Below are positions 23,246 through 36,039 of a DNA stretch of 64,000 nt, in pieces; the stretch's first letter is position 1; every line of letters starts with the position of its first letter. A program made the translations under genes and the position numbers. The notes below the pieces were generated by a model. It saw only the letters and a list, made by a program, of their open reading frames with translations, was not told the origin of the DNA and ran no database searches. Location of the stretch: positions 5,461,967 to 5,525,966 of the forward strand of contig NC_133917.1 in assembly GCF_964199755.1 (NCBI RefSeq), in the 5' to 3' direction. The stretch is from Larus michahellis. Its lineage: Eukaryota; Chordata; Aves; Charadriiformes; Laridae.

Positions 23246-24851
23246 ACTTTCAGCTAGGCCTGATGGGCACCAGCAATAGAGCTGGTGAGAAAATGTGGAT
23301 TGTGGGGTCGTGAACATCAGCCGTAAAGGAACTTTGGCCTGTTCTTAGGGCACAGACAGTGAGTGCGCGAGCAAGATGAAGGGCAGAGAAGCACCAGCAC
23401 CCATGCCAGAGTGGGGGCGAGGAAGAAGAGGAGGAGGGGTTGCTGTCAGCACCAGACAATGTGGTTGCTGTAAGTTCTGCAAATCCTGCTCTACTCATCC
23501 CAGCTTTAGCTGAGAGAACATCGGACGAAGTGGGGCCAAGAGGGAGCCGGGGGTGCGCCACACCCACTGGCAGCACTCCTCCAGGTCACCTGGCTGTGTG
23601 GAAGCCGATGTTTTGTTCAGACACACGTAACACGGGAGCAGCATGTGATTTGCTTACGGCTCGTTGAGCTCTCTCACAGGGCAACGGGGCTGACATCAAA
23701 CAGGAAGAAAAGGCTGGGATGAAAGGAGCTTGACTGTTGGCGCAAGCTCTACAATCAAAGTTGAGGTGAATATTAGATGAAGGACCCAAATTCTCCTGCC
23801 AAGCCCTTGATGATGCTCTGGGACATGGACTTCTTTGGATCCCAGCAAGCCAGGCAGCAAGGTTCACCGTGCTGGCACCCGACATCCCTGGAGACTGACA
23901 ACAGAACCAGTCTCCCTCGTGACGAACCCAAGGCAAGAGCAGCCAGGATCCAAAGGGGCACGGAAGGAGGTGTTGTAGCACCTGGAAGAAAAGACCAGGA
24001 GCGCAGCTTGAAAATGCACATGGAGGAGCTCCGCTTTGCTCCTTAGCTAAGTTTCCTTAGCAGCTACGCGGCTTTAGGTGTGTTTGTCAACGTGTTCCCT
24101 TACGGAAGCTTTTAGGTCTTTGACTGTTGGTTTTTAAAACTCCTTCCAAGCCCAGATGCCTTGTGGCCGTCACTGCTTTCATGATATACTGATTTTAGTC
24201 TCTCTTGAGAAGGTCAGTGGGTTTTCTAGTGAGTATTTGAGCTAGTTTGGAACTTAGACAGGTCGAGTTGGAGGAGATTGAACTGAGGGTGCTGCGGACG
24301 CTGTTTGAAGCATAGACGAGGGACCAGGGGATGCTGATTTCCCCATTTAACCTCCTATAACCTCTCTGCGCCTCAGTTCCACCACCCTGAACATCTCATC
24401 CTTCGGGATCACGAAGGACTCCAGCTGGTCGGGAGATACATGCCCTGTAAATAACAGCATCGAGGATGCAGGGGCAGATTACCCCTCGGGAGACAACGTT
24501 CCCATCCCTTCAGCAAAGCAGTGCCACTCATAAAAGCAAACCTTTCCTGCTTACCAGCTGTTCACTGTCGTATCCAGCGCGGCTCCGAAGCGGGTGAGTC
24601 TCCTCCGTATTTGCACAGTGACCAACCCAAGGGAAGCAATCTTGGTAGCTTCTGAGGCCCTCCCATAATAAACGTGATTAGTAGCAATTAAAAACTCATT
24701 ACAGTTCTGATTACAGCCAATATAATGCCACCTGGATTCATTCCCCAATACGCTCATAAAATATTGTACCTATTATATTTCTTCCCGTGTTCTAATGCAA
24801 AGAATATTGCACGACTCACGCCCTGAACCAGGTTATATGATAGACGTCTAC

Positions 24852-25062
24852 CTGCTCTCCTCTCCTTCCAGCAGCTTCCTGCGCATGGCAATCTCGATGT
24901 CAGGAGTTATCTTCACACTCAACAAGTCTCCTGATACTGCTCCAGTGCACGGCCAACCTCCTCTTTGGCTCCACTGAGGGCTCTGCAGAGTTCATCCCGT
25001 GTATTTTTCGCTTTGTTGAGGGTGAAATCTTCTTTCTATTCCACGTCAACAATGCTTGGAGG
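24852..25062 (-). pseudogene. Relic type II keratin exon 7
   Basis: The minus strand reads SIVDVE, an in-frame stop (TAG), then KEDFTLNKAKNTRDELCRAL and GAKEEVGRALEQYQE. A frame disruption follows, and it ends [15 protein letters not shown] before a GTAGACG donor at 24851. This matches exon 7 ([16 protein letters not shown]...[13 protein letters not shown]) over nearly its full 221 bp. It lies upstream, in gene orientation, of the relic exon 1 at 22 kb, so the two cannot be parts of one colinear gene. No exon 6 or exon 8 partner was recognised nearby. Confidence 0.8.
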
Positions 25063-26819
25063 AAGGAAGAGTGCTCTGAGTCCCACCCGCTGGGACCTCA
25101 CTGTCCTCTGAGCCGTAGGGCGTCAAGCCACCAGTGGCTTTGCACTAACCCGGCTGGTGACTGGACAGACCAGCAATCCCAGACTCTGTCTCACAACCCC
25201 ACATTACTCGGACTGAGTGATGGAGACTCCGTGGTAAACACGAGGAGTAAGGCATTTGCCATCTCGCTTTGAACTCTGGTCTTTGCAAGCCAGAAAACAC
25301 AGGCAAGTTCTCGGCAGCACCTCAGCAGAGCCCACAGGAGACTCCTGGGGACAGGTTTTGTACCTGCACAGGCAGCACATCTCCTTCTCTGCAGAAAACC
25401 AGGACTTTCAAACCAACAAAAAACATATTCATTCTGCATTTTTTATCCTTTATGTCCAAAATGGCAACAACTCTACCAAAAAGTATTGAAGAGTTGTCAT
25501 TGCTTGATCGCACTCCGGCTGTTTCACAAGTAAATTCACTTATTTTAAGCAAAACAGGCCCCGTTGCTGCAAATGTGGATTTACTTTTCCACTAGAGCTC
25601 GCAGCTAGCACAGTGCCCCGTGGAGCAGACGAAGGGGAGTCCAGTCACTGGGCTGTTACCGTCTTTCATTCAAGCGCGAGGTACTTGAGCAATTAGCATT
25701 ACTCCCTTTTTCACGAACACAGCAGATGGGACAGATGATAAACTCTGGCACCTCCGTGCTGTAGCCTGGCCCCTCTCCAGGAAAAACTCAGGGAACTTCT
25801 AAAAAGACTGCGGTTTTCTGCAGGATGAAGCCTGCGTCCTCGGCTTCCTGGGTCTCGACACACTGGAGACCTTCACCCTCTCCAAGGAGTCCCAAGGAAG
25901 TCCCCAGAAACGCCTGGGCCTCCGCACGGTATTGATCCGAAGCTGTCCTTGGAGTCTTCACTGGGACGCGGAAGTAGGAGGTGACTTCTTGGCCTCTCCC
26001 ATCCCAAGCTATAGATTTTAGGATCAGAAATGTCATTGTTTCTTCAAACAAGAGAATAAGGCATATTATAGCCTGGTATAAATGTCAGATTAAGAGGTCA
26101 GGTGTGTCATCTGAAAGAATATTTGGGGGAAAATAAGAAAAGTGGCATGAAAGTAGCACTAGTTCAAATAGGAACGATCGTTTCTTCCTCATTTGTTTTG
26201 TTCTTTTAGATGGCAAGGACTCTGCAGTACGGACCTTCTCCTTTTCCGTACTTTTATCTGACAAACTCCGAGGCTGCACCAGGATGATGCTCACACTGCA
26301 GCACAGTCAGGGTTGATTCACCTCCTGGTCTGGCTCTCGTTCCTCCCAGTGCTGGAGAAGAATCCAGCCAAGCATTAATCAAGTTAATTTGGCTGCAATG
26401 GGGTGTTATTTAGAGAGAGCTAATGACTAACCTGGCTGGGCAATCTGGAGTTATAATAGCAGGTTCGAGGCTGTGTCTCATACTTTCACGCTGCTTTTTT
26501 TCATGAGTAATTTGGGTCCACATAGCATCTTCAGGCCTTCCCACCGCTCTCCTATGAAGTGCCGGTGCCCATGTAAGAGCCCTGCTCGTCAGATAGATGG
26601 TGCTGCTTGTCCTTCTGCAGGCCAGGTGTGGAGGATGACCACTCTTCATGGCTGCATTAACCACCCACTGCAGACCTGTCGTTGGTGTCCTCCCCCATCG
26701 AGGCCCCCGGGGCGCCTGCGTGGGAGCTCTGGGCACCATCAGGACCGAGGCACTTCGTGGTGGTTATGGGTTGGCTGCGTGTCCTCTTGGGACGCCAGCT
26801 ATGCCAAGGACTGGTGCTC

Positions 26820-27120
26820 GCTGCCACATCCCAATGGCCACGTTCCAACTGCCCCATCCCAATGGCAGTGGTCAAACCACCCAGTCCAACTGCCACATCC
26901 CAACTCTCACGTTCAGACCGCCACATCCCAACGGCCCTGTTCAAACCACCCTGTTCTAACGGCTGCATTCAAACTGCCAAGTCCAACTGCCACATCCCAG
27001 TGTCCGTGTTCAAACTGCCCGGTCCAAATGCCACAACTGCCCTATTCAGACCACTATCTTCAAACCATCCCATCCAGGCAACCACGTACCAACTGCCACT
27101 GTTCATTGCCATATCCCAAC
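26820..27120. repeat. Degenerate minisatellite
   Basis: Many diverged short units of the type aactgccacatcccaa and gttcaaaccaccc, about 18-21 bases long, run for roughly 300 bases. No coding evidence. Confidence 0.65.
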
Positions 27121-27529
27121 CCTAGTGTCCCCACTGGTGGCCCTGCCTGTCTTGCTTCTGAGGTGCCCATCAGCCAAGGGATGGACACTTCATCCCACTA
27201 CACTTGGGATGAGCATGATCCCCCCACCTCGTGGCCACCAGGGTGACATTGCATGTTCCCTTCCCGTGCCAGACTCCTCACAGCCATGGATCTTCCACCC
27301 CGCAGAGCAATGGGGGATCTACTATGGAGGAGCAAGATGTCACCTCCTAAGGGGAGAGAAAAAGGTCCTTCCTCTTCCTCACCTCAACTGGATGCTCAGT
27401 GATTTGCACAATAGGACAGAGCACCATAGGCATGACCATTCCTTATGGCCAAAAGCAAAGTGTGTTTTCCCTCCCCTGGGGACCATTAAGTGATAAGACA
27501 ACACAAAGTATCTTTTCATCTGTCTGCAG

Positions 27530-27535
27530 TTTATT
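27530..27535 (-). terminator. Poly(A) signal AATAAA of gene B
   Basis: The plus strand TTTATT is AATAAA on the coding strand, about 700 bases after the stop codon of gene B. Genes C, D and E carry the same signal 770-850 bases after their stops. Confidence 0.7.
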
Positions 27536-28234
27536 GGTAATGAAAGAACTTGGAGGAAAGGGAATCTGGTAAAAAGCAACCATGCAGTAGGGTTCACGCA
27601 ACAGAAGGTTTGCAATAAGGCCATACATACGTCAAGTCTGAAGGAGAAGAGGGAAAAGAATCTATAAAATATTAAAGCTGCCAAATTACTCCACCGAGGG
27701 AAGGTGGACATCTCCAGAGACCTGTTTCTCACTCCTAATCTGATTATGAGGCATTATCACGTTTCTTCTGCTTACATGAATTCCCGATACAGCTGAAACA
27801 AGCATGTGGGTACCATGCAGGACACGCGGAAGTCGCAAGGGAAATGCGGCCATTGAAAAAGAGGCCTTAAAAAGTGAAAGGAAAGAGCAGTTTTATACAC
27901 ACTCCTCCTCAGCCAGCGCGGCAGCCTGGGGCAGCAGCGAGAAGCGCAGCGAAAAGATGCTCGGATGAGCTCGGCAGTCCCTGGTACCCACAAGGGAGAT
28001 CGCTCATCCCTGGAGACTGGTGGGATGGAGACACGAGAGAGGAGCCAGGCTCTGCCCACAGGATGGTGTTTCACGGCAGAATCTCCCCTTGGGCAGGGTG
28101 ATTTGAGGAGGTTTTGGGCTCTGAGGGAAACAGTTCGTTTCTTGGCTGGGTACCGGTTCAGGATGGAAGGGATTGTGCTGCTGGCTGGAGAAAGGAAAAG
28201 ATGCTTCTTTCCTTGGAAGGACTGAGGTCAGGGC

Positions 28235-31200
28235 TCAGTATTTTACACCTGAAGATTTGACTGTTGTGGTCGTGACACATCTCCGCACAGAGGAGGACCC
28301 GCCCCCTGCCATGAAGTTGCCACCTCCGGAGCTGCACATTCTCCCACTTCCCGAAGAGAAGCCACCGCTGAGAATTCCGCCTCCCATTCCACAGCTGCCT
28401 CCAATGATGCTTCCTCCTCCGACCGTACATACTCCTCCTCCCATGCCGCTGCCGGCTCCGAAGCCACCAGCTCTGCCTCCAGCAATGGTGGTTCTGCCTA
28501 CCACAGCTGCAAGAGAAGGACAGGCTCACCCTACACCAAGTGACAGCCTGGGAATCCTCACGAAACCCAGGGTAACAGCCATTCTGCAGAGAAGATGATG
28601 TACAGATACTTACAGACGTTTACGTTGGACGGGTTATCTCCACAGAGCCTGCGTAGGGAAAGGGAAGAAGCCGTAAATCTAACATAATAGAAAGCAATTA
28701 AGCTCCGTGCAATTTCCCAAGTACTCTTTATGTTTCCTGTTTCATTTAACATCAATCAAAACCACCGAGAAACATTCCCTGTGGGGAACTTGTTTCTATT
28801 TTGGGCTTAAAATCTTGATGAAAAAATGAAAGTAAATCAGATTCAACCATTAAATGGGTTGGGAGAGATGATTAAACCTCAGTCTGTCCCAAGGAGAGAC
28901 AGTACCTTGGTCAGGCCGAGCTGGCAGCAGATCTCACCTGTTCTCCTCTCCCTCCAGCAGCTTCCTGTACATGGCAATCTCAACGTCCAGGGCAATCTTG
29001 ATGTTCAGCAGCTCCTGGTACTCCTTCAGCAAGCGAGCCAGCTCCTCCTTGTCTTTGCTCAGGGCACATTCCAGCTCTTCCAGTTTCCTCCTGGCATCCT
29101 TGAGGGCCATCTCACCCCGTTCCTCAGCCTCAGCAATCGCTGACTGCAGCTGATGGTTCTGAGAAAAAGAAAAGGATTTCCTCAGTTCCCTACTGCAAAC
29201 CCTCCACCAGAGCAGCCCTCAGGGCACAAACTGGATGGGAAATAGGCAGGAACCATCAATCTTCTCCAAAGGAACTGAATTCCAATGACTACGGTCCCCT
29301 CACACTGTCCTTAACACGTCACCCAGCTCAGTCATGACCCAGCCCAATGCCATCACGCAATGAGATGCTGAGGAATCCCTACCTGCTTCTTGATGTTCTC
29401 AATCTCAGCCCGCAGCCTCTGGACGTTCCGGGTCAACTCTTGGATCTCGATCTTGGTGTTGCGCAGGCTGTCCCCATGCCTTCCCGCAGTGCTCTGCAGC
29501 TCTTCATACTGACGGCATGGAGACAAAGCAACCCATCAGTGAAGCCACCTACCAGGAACTCAAGCAGTTCCCCTGCTCTGTGGCAAGGGAGCAGCGATCA
29601 GAAGAGACAGTCCCAGGTGCCTTGACAGCTTCCCAACTCACCCGGCTCTGGTACCACGCCTCAGCTTCAGCTCTGCTGTTCTGCGCGATCTGCTCGTACT
29701 GGCGCCTGACCTCCTCGATGATGCTGTCCAGATCCAGGTGCCGGTTGTTGTCCATAGACACCACCACAGACAGGTCCCGGCTGATCGTCTGCATCTGAGA
29801 CAGTTCCTGCAACCAAGACAGGCAGCCCAAGTGGCTTTCAAACCTAAATCCACATGCGCACCCAGGGCAACCTCACTGCCTTTGGCCACCACACGCCTCA
29901 TTGCAACTGCAGCCAACTCCACCCCAGGGGGAGGGAGGGCTCTTACCTCCTCATAGATGCACCTCAGGAAGTTGATTTCATCAGTCAGAGCTCCCACCTT
30001 GGCTTCCAACTCTACTTTCGTCATGTAGGCACAGTCCACATCCTAAAGGAAAGATCGCACAGGCAGACAATGGCTTCCTCCCATCCCACAAGAGCTGTTG
30101 GCAGGCAATGCCTCCTGTTGGAAGCTGCCCGTCTTGGTGCTGCCTCCATCCAATGTCTTTGCCGCCTGTCCCCCCACACCCACTCGCTCCTGGTGCCTCT
30201 GGGACTCACCTTCTTGAGCACCACAAACTCGTTCTCAGCAGCGGTGCGCCTGTTGATTTCTTCTTCGTACCTGTTGAAGGGGACAAGACAAGGTGAGTCT
30301 CTTGGACTGCTCATCAGTCATCCCTGGCAACCTCAGTCCCATTTCTACACAGCTCCAGAGCCCAGGAAAGACAGGTGGAAATCTCCCAGCTGGCTTAGCT
30401 CTCCTGTCTGACTGCTCCTTTCTCCCTCACCCTGGCACTGCACTTACTTGGTTTTGTACTCCTCCACGTATTGACGCATGTTCTGCAGTTCCGACTCCAG
30501 CTGTCCCCTCTGTCCCAGGAGAGACTCCAGCCTCCTCCTCAGGTTCTGGATGTAATTTTCAAAGATGACATCGAGGTTCTTCCTTGGCCCTGAAGGCCCT
30601 TGCTGTTGGAGGAGCTCCCACTTGGTGGAGAGGACCTTATTCTGTTGCTCCAGGAAGCGGACCTGAAAACCCACAGAAGGGTGTGTGAGAGATTCACCCG
30701 GGGAGACATCACACCACTCAGACGTCTTGCTTATTAGTTCAGAGGCCAAGAGAGTCATTTCCCAAGCCCTGAACAGGACCGTGGCTGGTTGAGAGCCAGT
30801 TTTCTAAAAGGAAGATTCCTCCCTTCTTTCTCCTCTTTCTTATGTTTTCCTTTAATTTCTCCTCTTTTCCCCTCCTACATTTCTGCTCTTTTTATTATCT
30901 ATTTGAATGATGACATTCCAGATTTACATGTTATTGTCCTTTCCAATTGCAAATTTCGACCCACACTAATATGCAGAAGCATCAGAACATTTTTTTCCTT
31001 CCACTGAATGAAATCCCATATGTCTTAATATCAGAGGACATTCCTCTTACCATATACAAAAAGTATTCAATGTGTATGTCTTATATTAAAAAGAACTATG
31101 AAGAACATTTATAACCAGTGTTCTGCCCGTGCAGACAGTCTAAAGAATACTCGTCTACACTTGAATTGAAATAAGGAACAGTCAGGAATTAACCTAAAGC

Positions 31201-32059
31201 TCATTCCTACCTTCTAAGTTCCTTTAGCGGAAACTGTCCTTGAATAAGGACAGACTTAAAGAACCGCTCAGGATAAATGCATGTAGCATGATCCGTTTAG
31301 CCTGACTGCACAGAGAACACTAGAGAGAAAAGCTAAGGAAGAATTCGGATCAACCAAACCTAGAGAAAGTCTTTTGGTTTGTCTGTGGATGTAAAATTTT
31401 TACATCTCCTTAGGAAGACTCAGTGAAAACACTACCAGCCTTCCAAACCTGCCAACACTGAGCTGAGAAGGACAATATTTCCCCCTGCACAGCACAGGAA
31501 AGTTCCTCCAAGTGCCCATTCCCAAGCAAACACAGTTCCAGCCTCTCACCTTGTCAATGAAAGAGGCAAACTGATTGTTAAGAGTCTTGATCTGCTCCTT
31601 CTCCTGGCACTTCACTTGTTGGATCTGAGGATCGATATCAACATGCACCGGCCGCAGGAGGGTTGGGTCAACCTGCACCGGCTGGATGCCTCCAGGGAAC
31701 CCAGGACCACCTCTCACAGGACCACCAAAGCTGCCTATTCCTCCACCAATGACACCTCCTCCAATGCTGCCAAATCCTCCTCCAAAGCCTCCACCAAAGC
31801 CACCAATTCTACATCCGTATCCACCGCCATAAGAGCCACCCATGGAAATTCTTCCGCCGCCACCCAGGTTATGGAGGCTCCTGCTGCTAAAACCTCCACA
31901 ACGTCCACTGCCTCCGATTCCCCTGGATGTGGAGAACGAGCTATAGCTGATCCTGCTTCTGCCCCCGCTTCCTCCAAAGCCACCACCGATGGCAGAGCAA
32001 GAGCTGTATCCCCTTTTGCTTCCGCCTCCAAAGCTTCTGCAGATTGACTGGCGAGACAT
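28235..32059 (-). CDS. Gene B: type II alpha-keratin, 566 aa
   Basis: Exons: 31550-32059, 30448-30662, 30210-30270, 29947-30042, 29642-29806, 29383-29508, 28938-29158, 28614-28648 and 28235-28506; 1,701 bp in all, with GT/AG introns throughout. The protein starts [14 protein letters not shown] and has a Gly-rich head of about 150 residues with [10 protein letters not shown]. The rod runs from [11 protein letters not shown] to [16 protein letters not shown] short Gly/Ser tail ends [12 protein letters not shown]. Rod cysteines in [18 protein letters not shown] and LEECAL-type positions, and the tail start [13 protein letters not shown], recall hair-type type II keratins, although the overall type is KRT75/KRT6-like. 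The ATG is chosen because MSRQS is the shared start of B, C, D and E and has a TATA box 122 bases upstream. Exons 2-7 and their introns are almost identical to gene C. It should form filaments with a type I keratin. Confidence 0.93.
28938..30707 (-). repeat. Paralogous tract shared by genes B and C (exons 2-7)
   Basis: This 1.77-kb tract aligns with 37923-39693 at a steady offset of about 8,985 bases, with very few differences even inside introns 1-6. Similarity stops abruptly at the exon 7 donor on the left and fades in intron 1 on the right. Differences include tctgctgttctg against tctgctgctctg in exon 5 and a replaced segment before exon 4. Confidence 0.9.
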
Positions 32060-32180
32060 GGCTGTTTCTTCCACGCAGAGTTGAGGAGAGCAGAAAGACC
32101 AACAGATCTGTGCTGCTGGGGGACGAATGCCGAGAGAAGTGTGCGCAGTCTTCTCTGGCTCCACAGCTTCAGGCATTCCC

Positions 32181-32208
32181 TTTTATCTGTTTTTGGAGGT
32201 GGGCTGGG
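32181..32208 (-). promoter_or_regulatory. Promoter core of gene B: TATA box plus conserved 15-mer
   Basis: The coding strand has GATAAAAGGG (ATAAAA at 32181-32186), with CCCAGCCCACCTCCA at 32194-32208 just upstream. The same 15 bases sit at the same place in genes C and D. Similarity continues roughly 130 bases further up, around 32250-32330. Confidence 0.7.
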
Positions 32209-33509
32209 TCTACAAGGGCGTGAAGAGGAAACAAATTTACTGTCTTCATCAGCTTGGTGCGGTTAACAGATTTTTGCCAAATTGTTGACTCCACCCAGAA
32301 ATACGCTTTGCAATGCAGAAGAGAATAAAAGAGCAAGAGCATTGAAACAGGTCTCAATGAGTAAGTGGACTCTCATATCTTTGCGGCATCTGAAAAGATA
32401 TGTTTTACAATGATGTAGTCATGTTCTTCCCTCCTCCCACCTTTCTATCCGCTCTTAATGATTTCGCAGTTTGTCTGGATCTGGATCTTCTGCACTGACG
32501 CTCAATGTCAGGCAAGCATTTTGGTGAAAACCACCTAGAATGAGACTTTCACAATGTCCCCAAGCACGCCCCAAATCTCCTTCTCAAGTGGAAAATTGCT
32601 GATGGTTTTCCAAGCAGCAGTTTCCCAGTGTGGAGCAAGAAAACCACAAATTAACATTTAACAACGGTCAGCATTTCTTTTTTATCCAGAAAGGAGGTGC
32701 TTCGTTCCTCTCCTAAGAGCACCAGTTGGGATGGGAGTGCCTTCTTCCAGAGCACATTCCTGCAAAATGCATCTCCTGGAGTCCGAGATGACCAGGGACG
32801 AGACTCTGAGCACCAGAGTGGAATGAGCAAGAGAACAAGGATGTCCGAGCTGCTTCCTTGTGCTTTTCAGATGGCCACAGGGATTGCCGAACCTGCCGAG
32901 GAACGGAAGGACGCTTCGGGCACTAGATATGGTAATGATGACTGAAGACAAAGAGCAGAGAAATGCAGGCAGGGATAACCATGACTTGTTAAAATAATCT
33001 TTTTTTAACCTAAGTTGGTGGACAAAAGCTCAGGCTGAATTCATCACCCTTGATCATTTTGAAAAAGGGGGTAACTAAAAGGTAGAAGAAGCTCTGATGC
33101 TTTCTTAAATAATAAGAGTTGCAGTATTGCTGTATATGAAGTGTGCAGGGAGAGATCTGGCATCTTTGACGACTGTAAATTTGGGCTGGGGGGAAAAAGG
33201 GGTGCTGAACAAATTCACTTTAGAAAAAAGTATTTTCAAGACACCAGCTGCTGCTTCAAACGAGAAAAAAATAATTAATTTCATGCACAGGCTATGACAT
33301 CTTGCACATGTCTTCTGGATATTATTAATCAAATATATGTTTTAGTTACATGTATGAACTTTGAGAAAAAAACAATATTTTTCCTATTGCTTAGCTCCTG
33401 AAAACCATCAATAAATGTTAAAGGAAGTCTATATTACAGCCTTCACAGCATTTCAGCAGCCCAATATCATACTATATTTAAGCTTTAAAGTGGAATACAA
33501 GTGAGTGAA

Positions 33510-35410
33510 TTTTTAGAATCTCCTATAAGACTTGTGCAACTAAATGTTGGTTGAAAGTATCGCTGGGTATCAGCCTGCAGCCACAGAGCCTTGGAAAGCC
33601 TTTCAAAAGCCTTTGAAAAACCAGCCCAGAGAATCACTTTCAAAAGCCACCGGAGGAACCAGAAACAAAAATGCCATTGACTGTCACTGGGACGGAGGCT
33701 GCTTGACACCACAGAACGGGGTGTGGGGAAGTGGAGAACGTTACCCTTGAGGGACTCAAGTAACAGTTGGCCAAGGGTTATCCTACCCTTGAGGGACCCA
33801 AGTCATCACTGGCCAAGGGCTGTCCTACCCATGAGGGACCCAAGTCACCATTGGCCAAGGGTTTTCCTACCCATGAGGGACCCAAGTCATCATTTGCCAA
33901 GGGCTGTCCTACCGATGAGGGACTCAAGTCATCACTGGCCAAGACTTATCCAGATGTGTGTTGCCTGCCCACTGCAACAAGTTGCAGCTGGAGAATGGGC
34001 AGCCATCCCTACAGCAGGCAGGGGACACCTTCCCTTTCCAAAGCAGTTAAATGAAGAAGGTCTTAGTTCTCGGTTGTTATCTCCAGGATGGAGAGTTAAG
34101 TGCTCCAGGTCTTTCCACAGACCAGTGCAGCCGCTCATGATGAGCAGTCCCAGGGAGGTGTAGGGTAGCTCGGTTTTTACTAGAGAAAACAGGTCATCTC
34201 TCCTCGTGGCCGCCCTCCAGATTGCCAAATGCACGGTAGCTGCCTTTCCCAGTAGGCAGCAGGACTTGGTTGTAACATCCCACATGGCAGCTCCGCAATG
34301 AGGGGGAAGATCTGTTAAGTCAGCCAAATGCCTGGATGCTGACCACATTCAGCACATGCAGATAAGACGCCCAGATTGAGTCACTCTGACGTCTTCAGAC
34401 GAGATGTGAAGATTATACCAAACCTGGAGTCACTTCAGCCTCCTCCAGGTAAAACTTGATAGACAGCCTGGGTTCCAGCCGCTCCTTCACATCTCTTACA
34501 CAAGGAGCTGTGCGCAGCAAAATCATCAAGACCAGGCAAAATGTAAACTCTGCAGAAAGCGTAGATGGAGACCAGGCCAGGCTGCAGCTTCAGATCTCAC
34601 ACAGCAGAGAGGTTCTGGCAGCATAGAGGACGATGTCGTAATGACTCCTCACAACGATGCCTATAATGCCGTATTTCAGATTTTAAAGCTGTGAAGAAAC
34701 ATAGTCTTAAATTTAAGAACAAAAAGAGCTGACTCTTGCCCTAGGCCAAACCCCAAAGTGCTCTTGGCACAGCCCCAGCTTCTCAGAGGCATTGCCTTCT
34801 CATCGTCTTCTGTTTGGGCCAAACCCAGCCACGTTCCCCAGCTGCAACCATTCCCCACTGCCTCGCCTGGGCCTCTTCCCAGGTCTGCAGCTTCCTGACC
34901 TGCTACGGGGACATTGGTCGCTCACCGCAGGTTGTTGTGGGACTCCTGAACCACCACTGAAAGTGGTTTCTGTCTCTTTGATCTCTTCTTGTGGTGGAGG
35001 AACTGAAGCACAGATCAAACACACCAACATTCTTCTCCCATACCCCCTCCTCCAGCAAGACCAAATCCCTCCCACTTGCTCTCCTCTGTGCAAAGAGGAG
35101 ACACTGGGGGGTCTTGTCCGACTTTTCAAGGGAGCTGTTGGTGACCTGAGCCCACGGGTTTGGGATGAATCGTGCCTTCCCAGCCCTTGGTGTTCCTACT
35201 GCTGGCCAATGAAGGGGAGGATGAGTTAGTGGTCCCCAAGCACTCCTGGTGCCCGTTGGGTGCCGAGCCGTGCAGCCTACCTGGCCACAGCCTACTGGTA
35301 CACCAGAGGAGAGGTGCTTGGCCAACGTCCATGTCCCTGCTTACAGGCAGCTGTAAACCTGCCCTCCCACCACTGCCCACAAGACTCCTACCATTGCCAC
35401 CTTCCCCTAC
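33510..35410. repeat. Duplicated B-C spacer (copy of 42650-44945)
   Basis: The spacer between genes B and C is repeated between C and D with few changes, apart from the CR1 insertion and minisatellite copy number. It contains no open reading frame that I can support. It marks the tandem duplication of a unit of about 9.1 kb. Confidence 0.9.
33745..33952. repeat. 42-bp minisatellite in gene B-C spacer
   Basis: About five tandem copies of a 42-bp unit with the core gagggacycaagtcatcact and ggccaagggctgtcctaccc. Copies differ by a few bases. No gene function is evident. Confidence 0.85.
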
Positions 35411-36039
35411 CACAAGGCAAAGTCCACTCCAAGGCAGGAAACTGAGATGAACTGACAACAGACTGATCTGATGTCTGCTCCCACCCTGCTGCTGCCGATT
35501 TCCATCACCAATCAACGTGTTTGGGTCTCTACTGGTTTCGCCACTCTGCTCTGGCAGCGTTCCTGCACAAATCCCATGAGTTTCTGTTTGTGGTTTCAAC
35601 ATACCCCGTACAGAGCTGCTTCTTGCTTGAAAAATCTGAAATCCAAGAGAGAGATTGATAAAACCCCTTTCCCAGAGCAGCAGAAATTTGTATGTTACCA
35701 GACCATTCTGGTAAGATGTGACACGGGCAACAGGGCACTGAACATCTGACTTTGCATGGAAGCTGTGCCCTAATTATTGGGGCAGGAGAGCCTGTAGGCT
35801 CTGCATTGATTCAGAAGGTGCTGGACCCCTGTGCTGGAGGTTTCCAGACACAGCAAACGAAGACATCTGTGGAAACCACCACACGTGATCCGAGGAGGGA
35901 GCTATATCAGAACCTGCCCAAAAATTTAACAGCCTCCTGAACTCCTCCAGTTTGGATTCCATGTGCACCTGACTGATCATATTTGCTGTGCATTGTGAGA
36001 ACTGAGCATGCAGAGCCCCACCACTCTTGCTATTGGCTT

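Larger units (their letters stand above)
13870..27500. other. Gene-poor interval between genes B and A
   Basis: About 13.6 kb separates the gene A promoter from the gene B poly(A) site. I find no intact gene. It contains CR1 fragments at 16.9 and 20.8 kb, relic keratin exons at 22.0 and 24.9 kb, a short duplication at 23.1 kb and a degenerate minisatellite at 26.8 kb. The rest, including 13.9-16.9 and 17.2-20.7 kb, shows nothing I can name; enhancers of the cluster may lie here but are not readable. Confidence 0.6.

Noticed and set aside
25788-26051. Possible relic keratin exon 5 (DQYRAEAQAF)
   Set aside because: The similarity to [16 protein letters not shown] is too short and needs a deletion; not convincing without a profile search.
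26473-27246. 257-codon plus-strand frame rich in Pro, Cys and His
   Set aside because: Much of it runs through the degenerate minisatellite; no supporting signals.
33745-33952. Regular 42-bp repeats considered as a CRISPR array
   Set aside because: The units are contiguous with no unique spacers and lie in a vertebrate intergenic region; this is a minisatellite.
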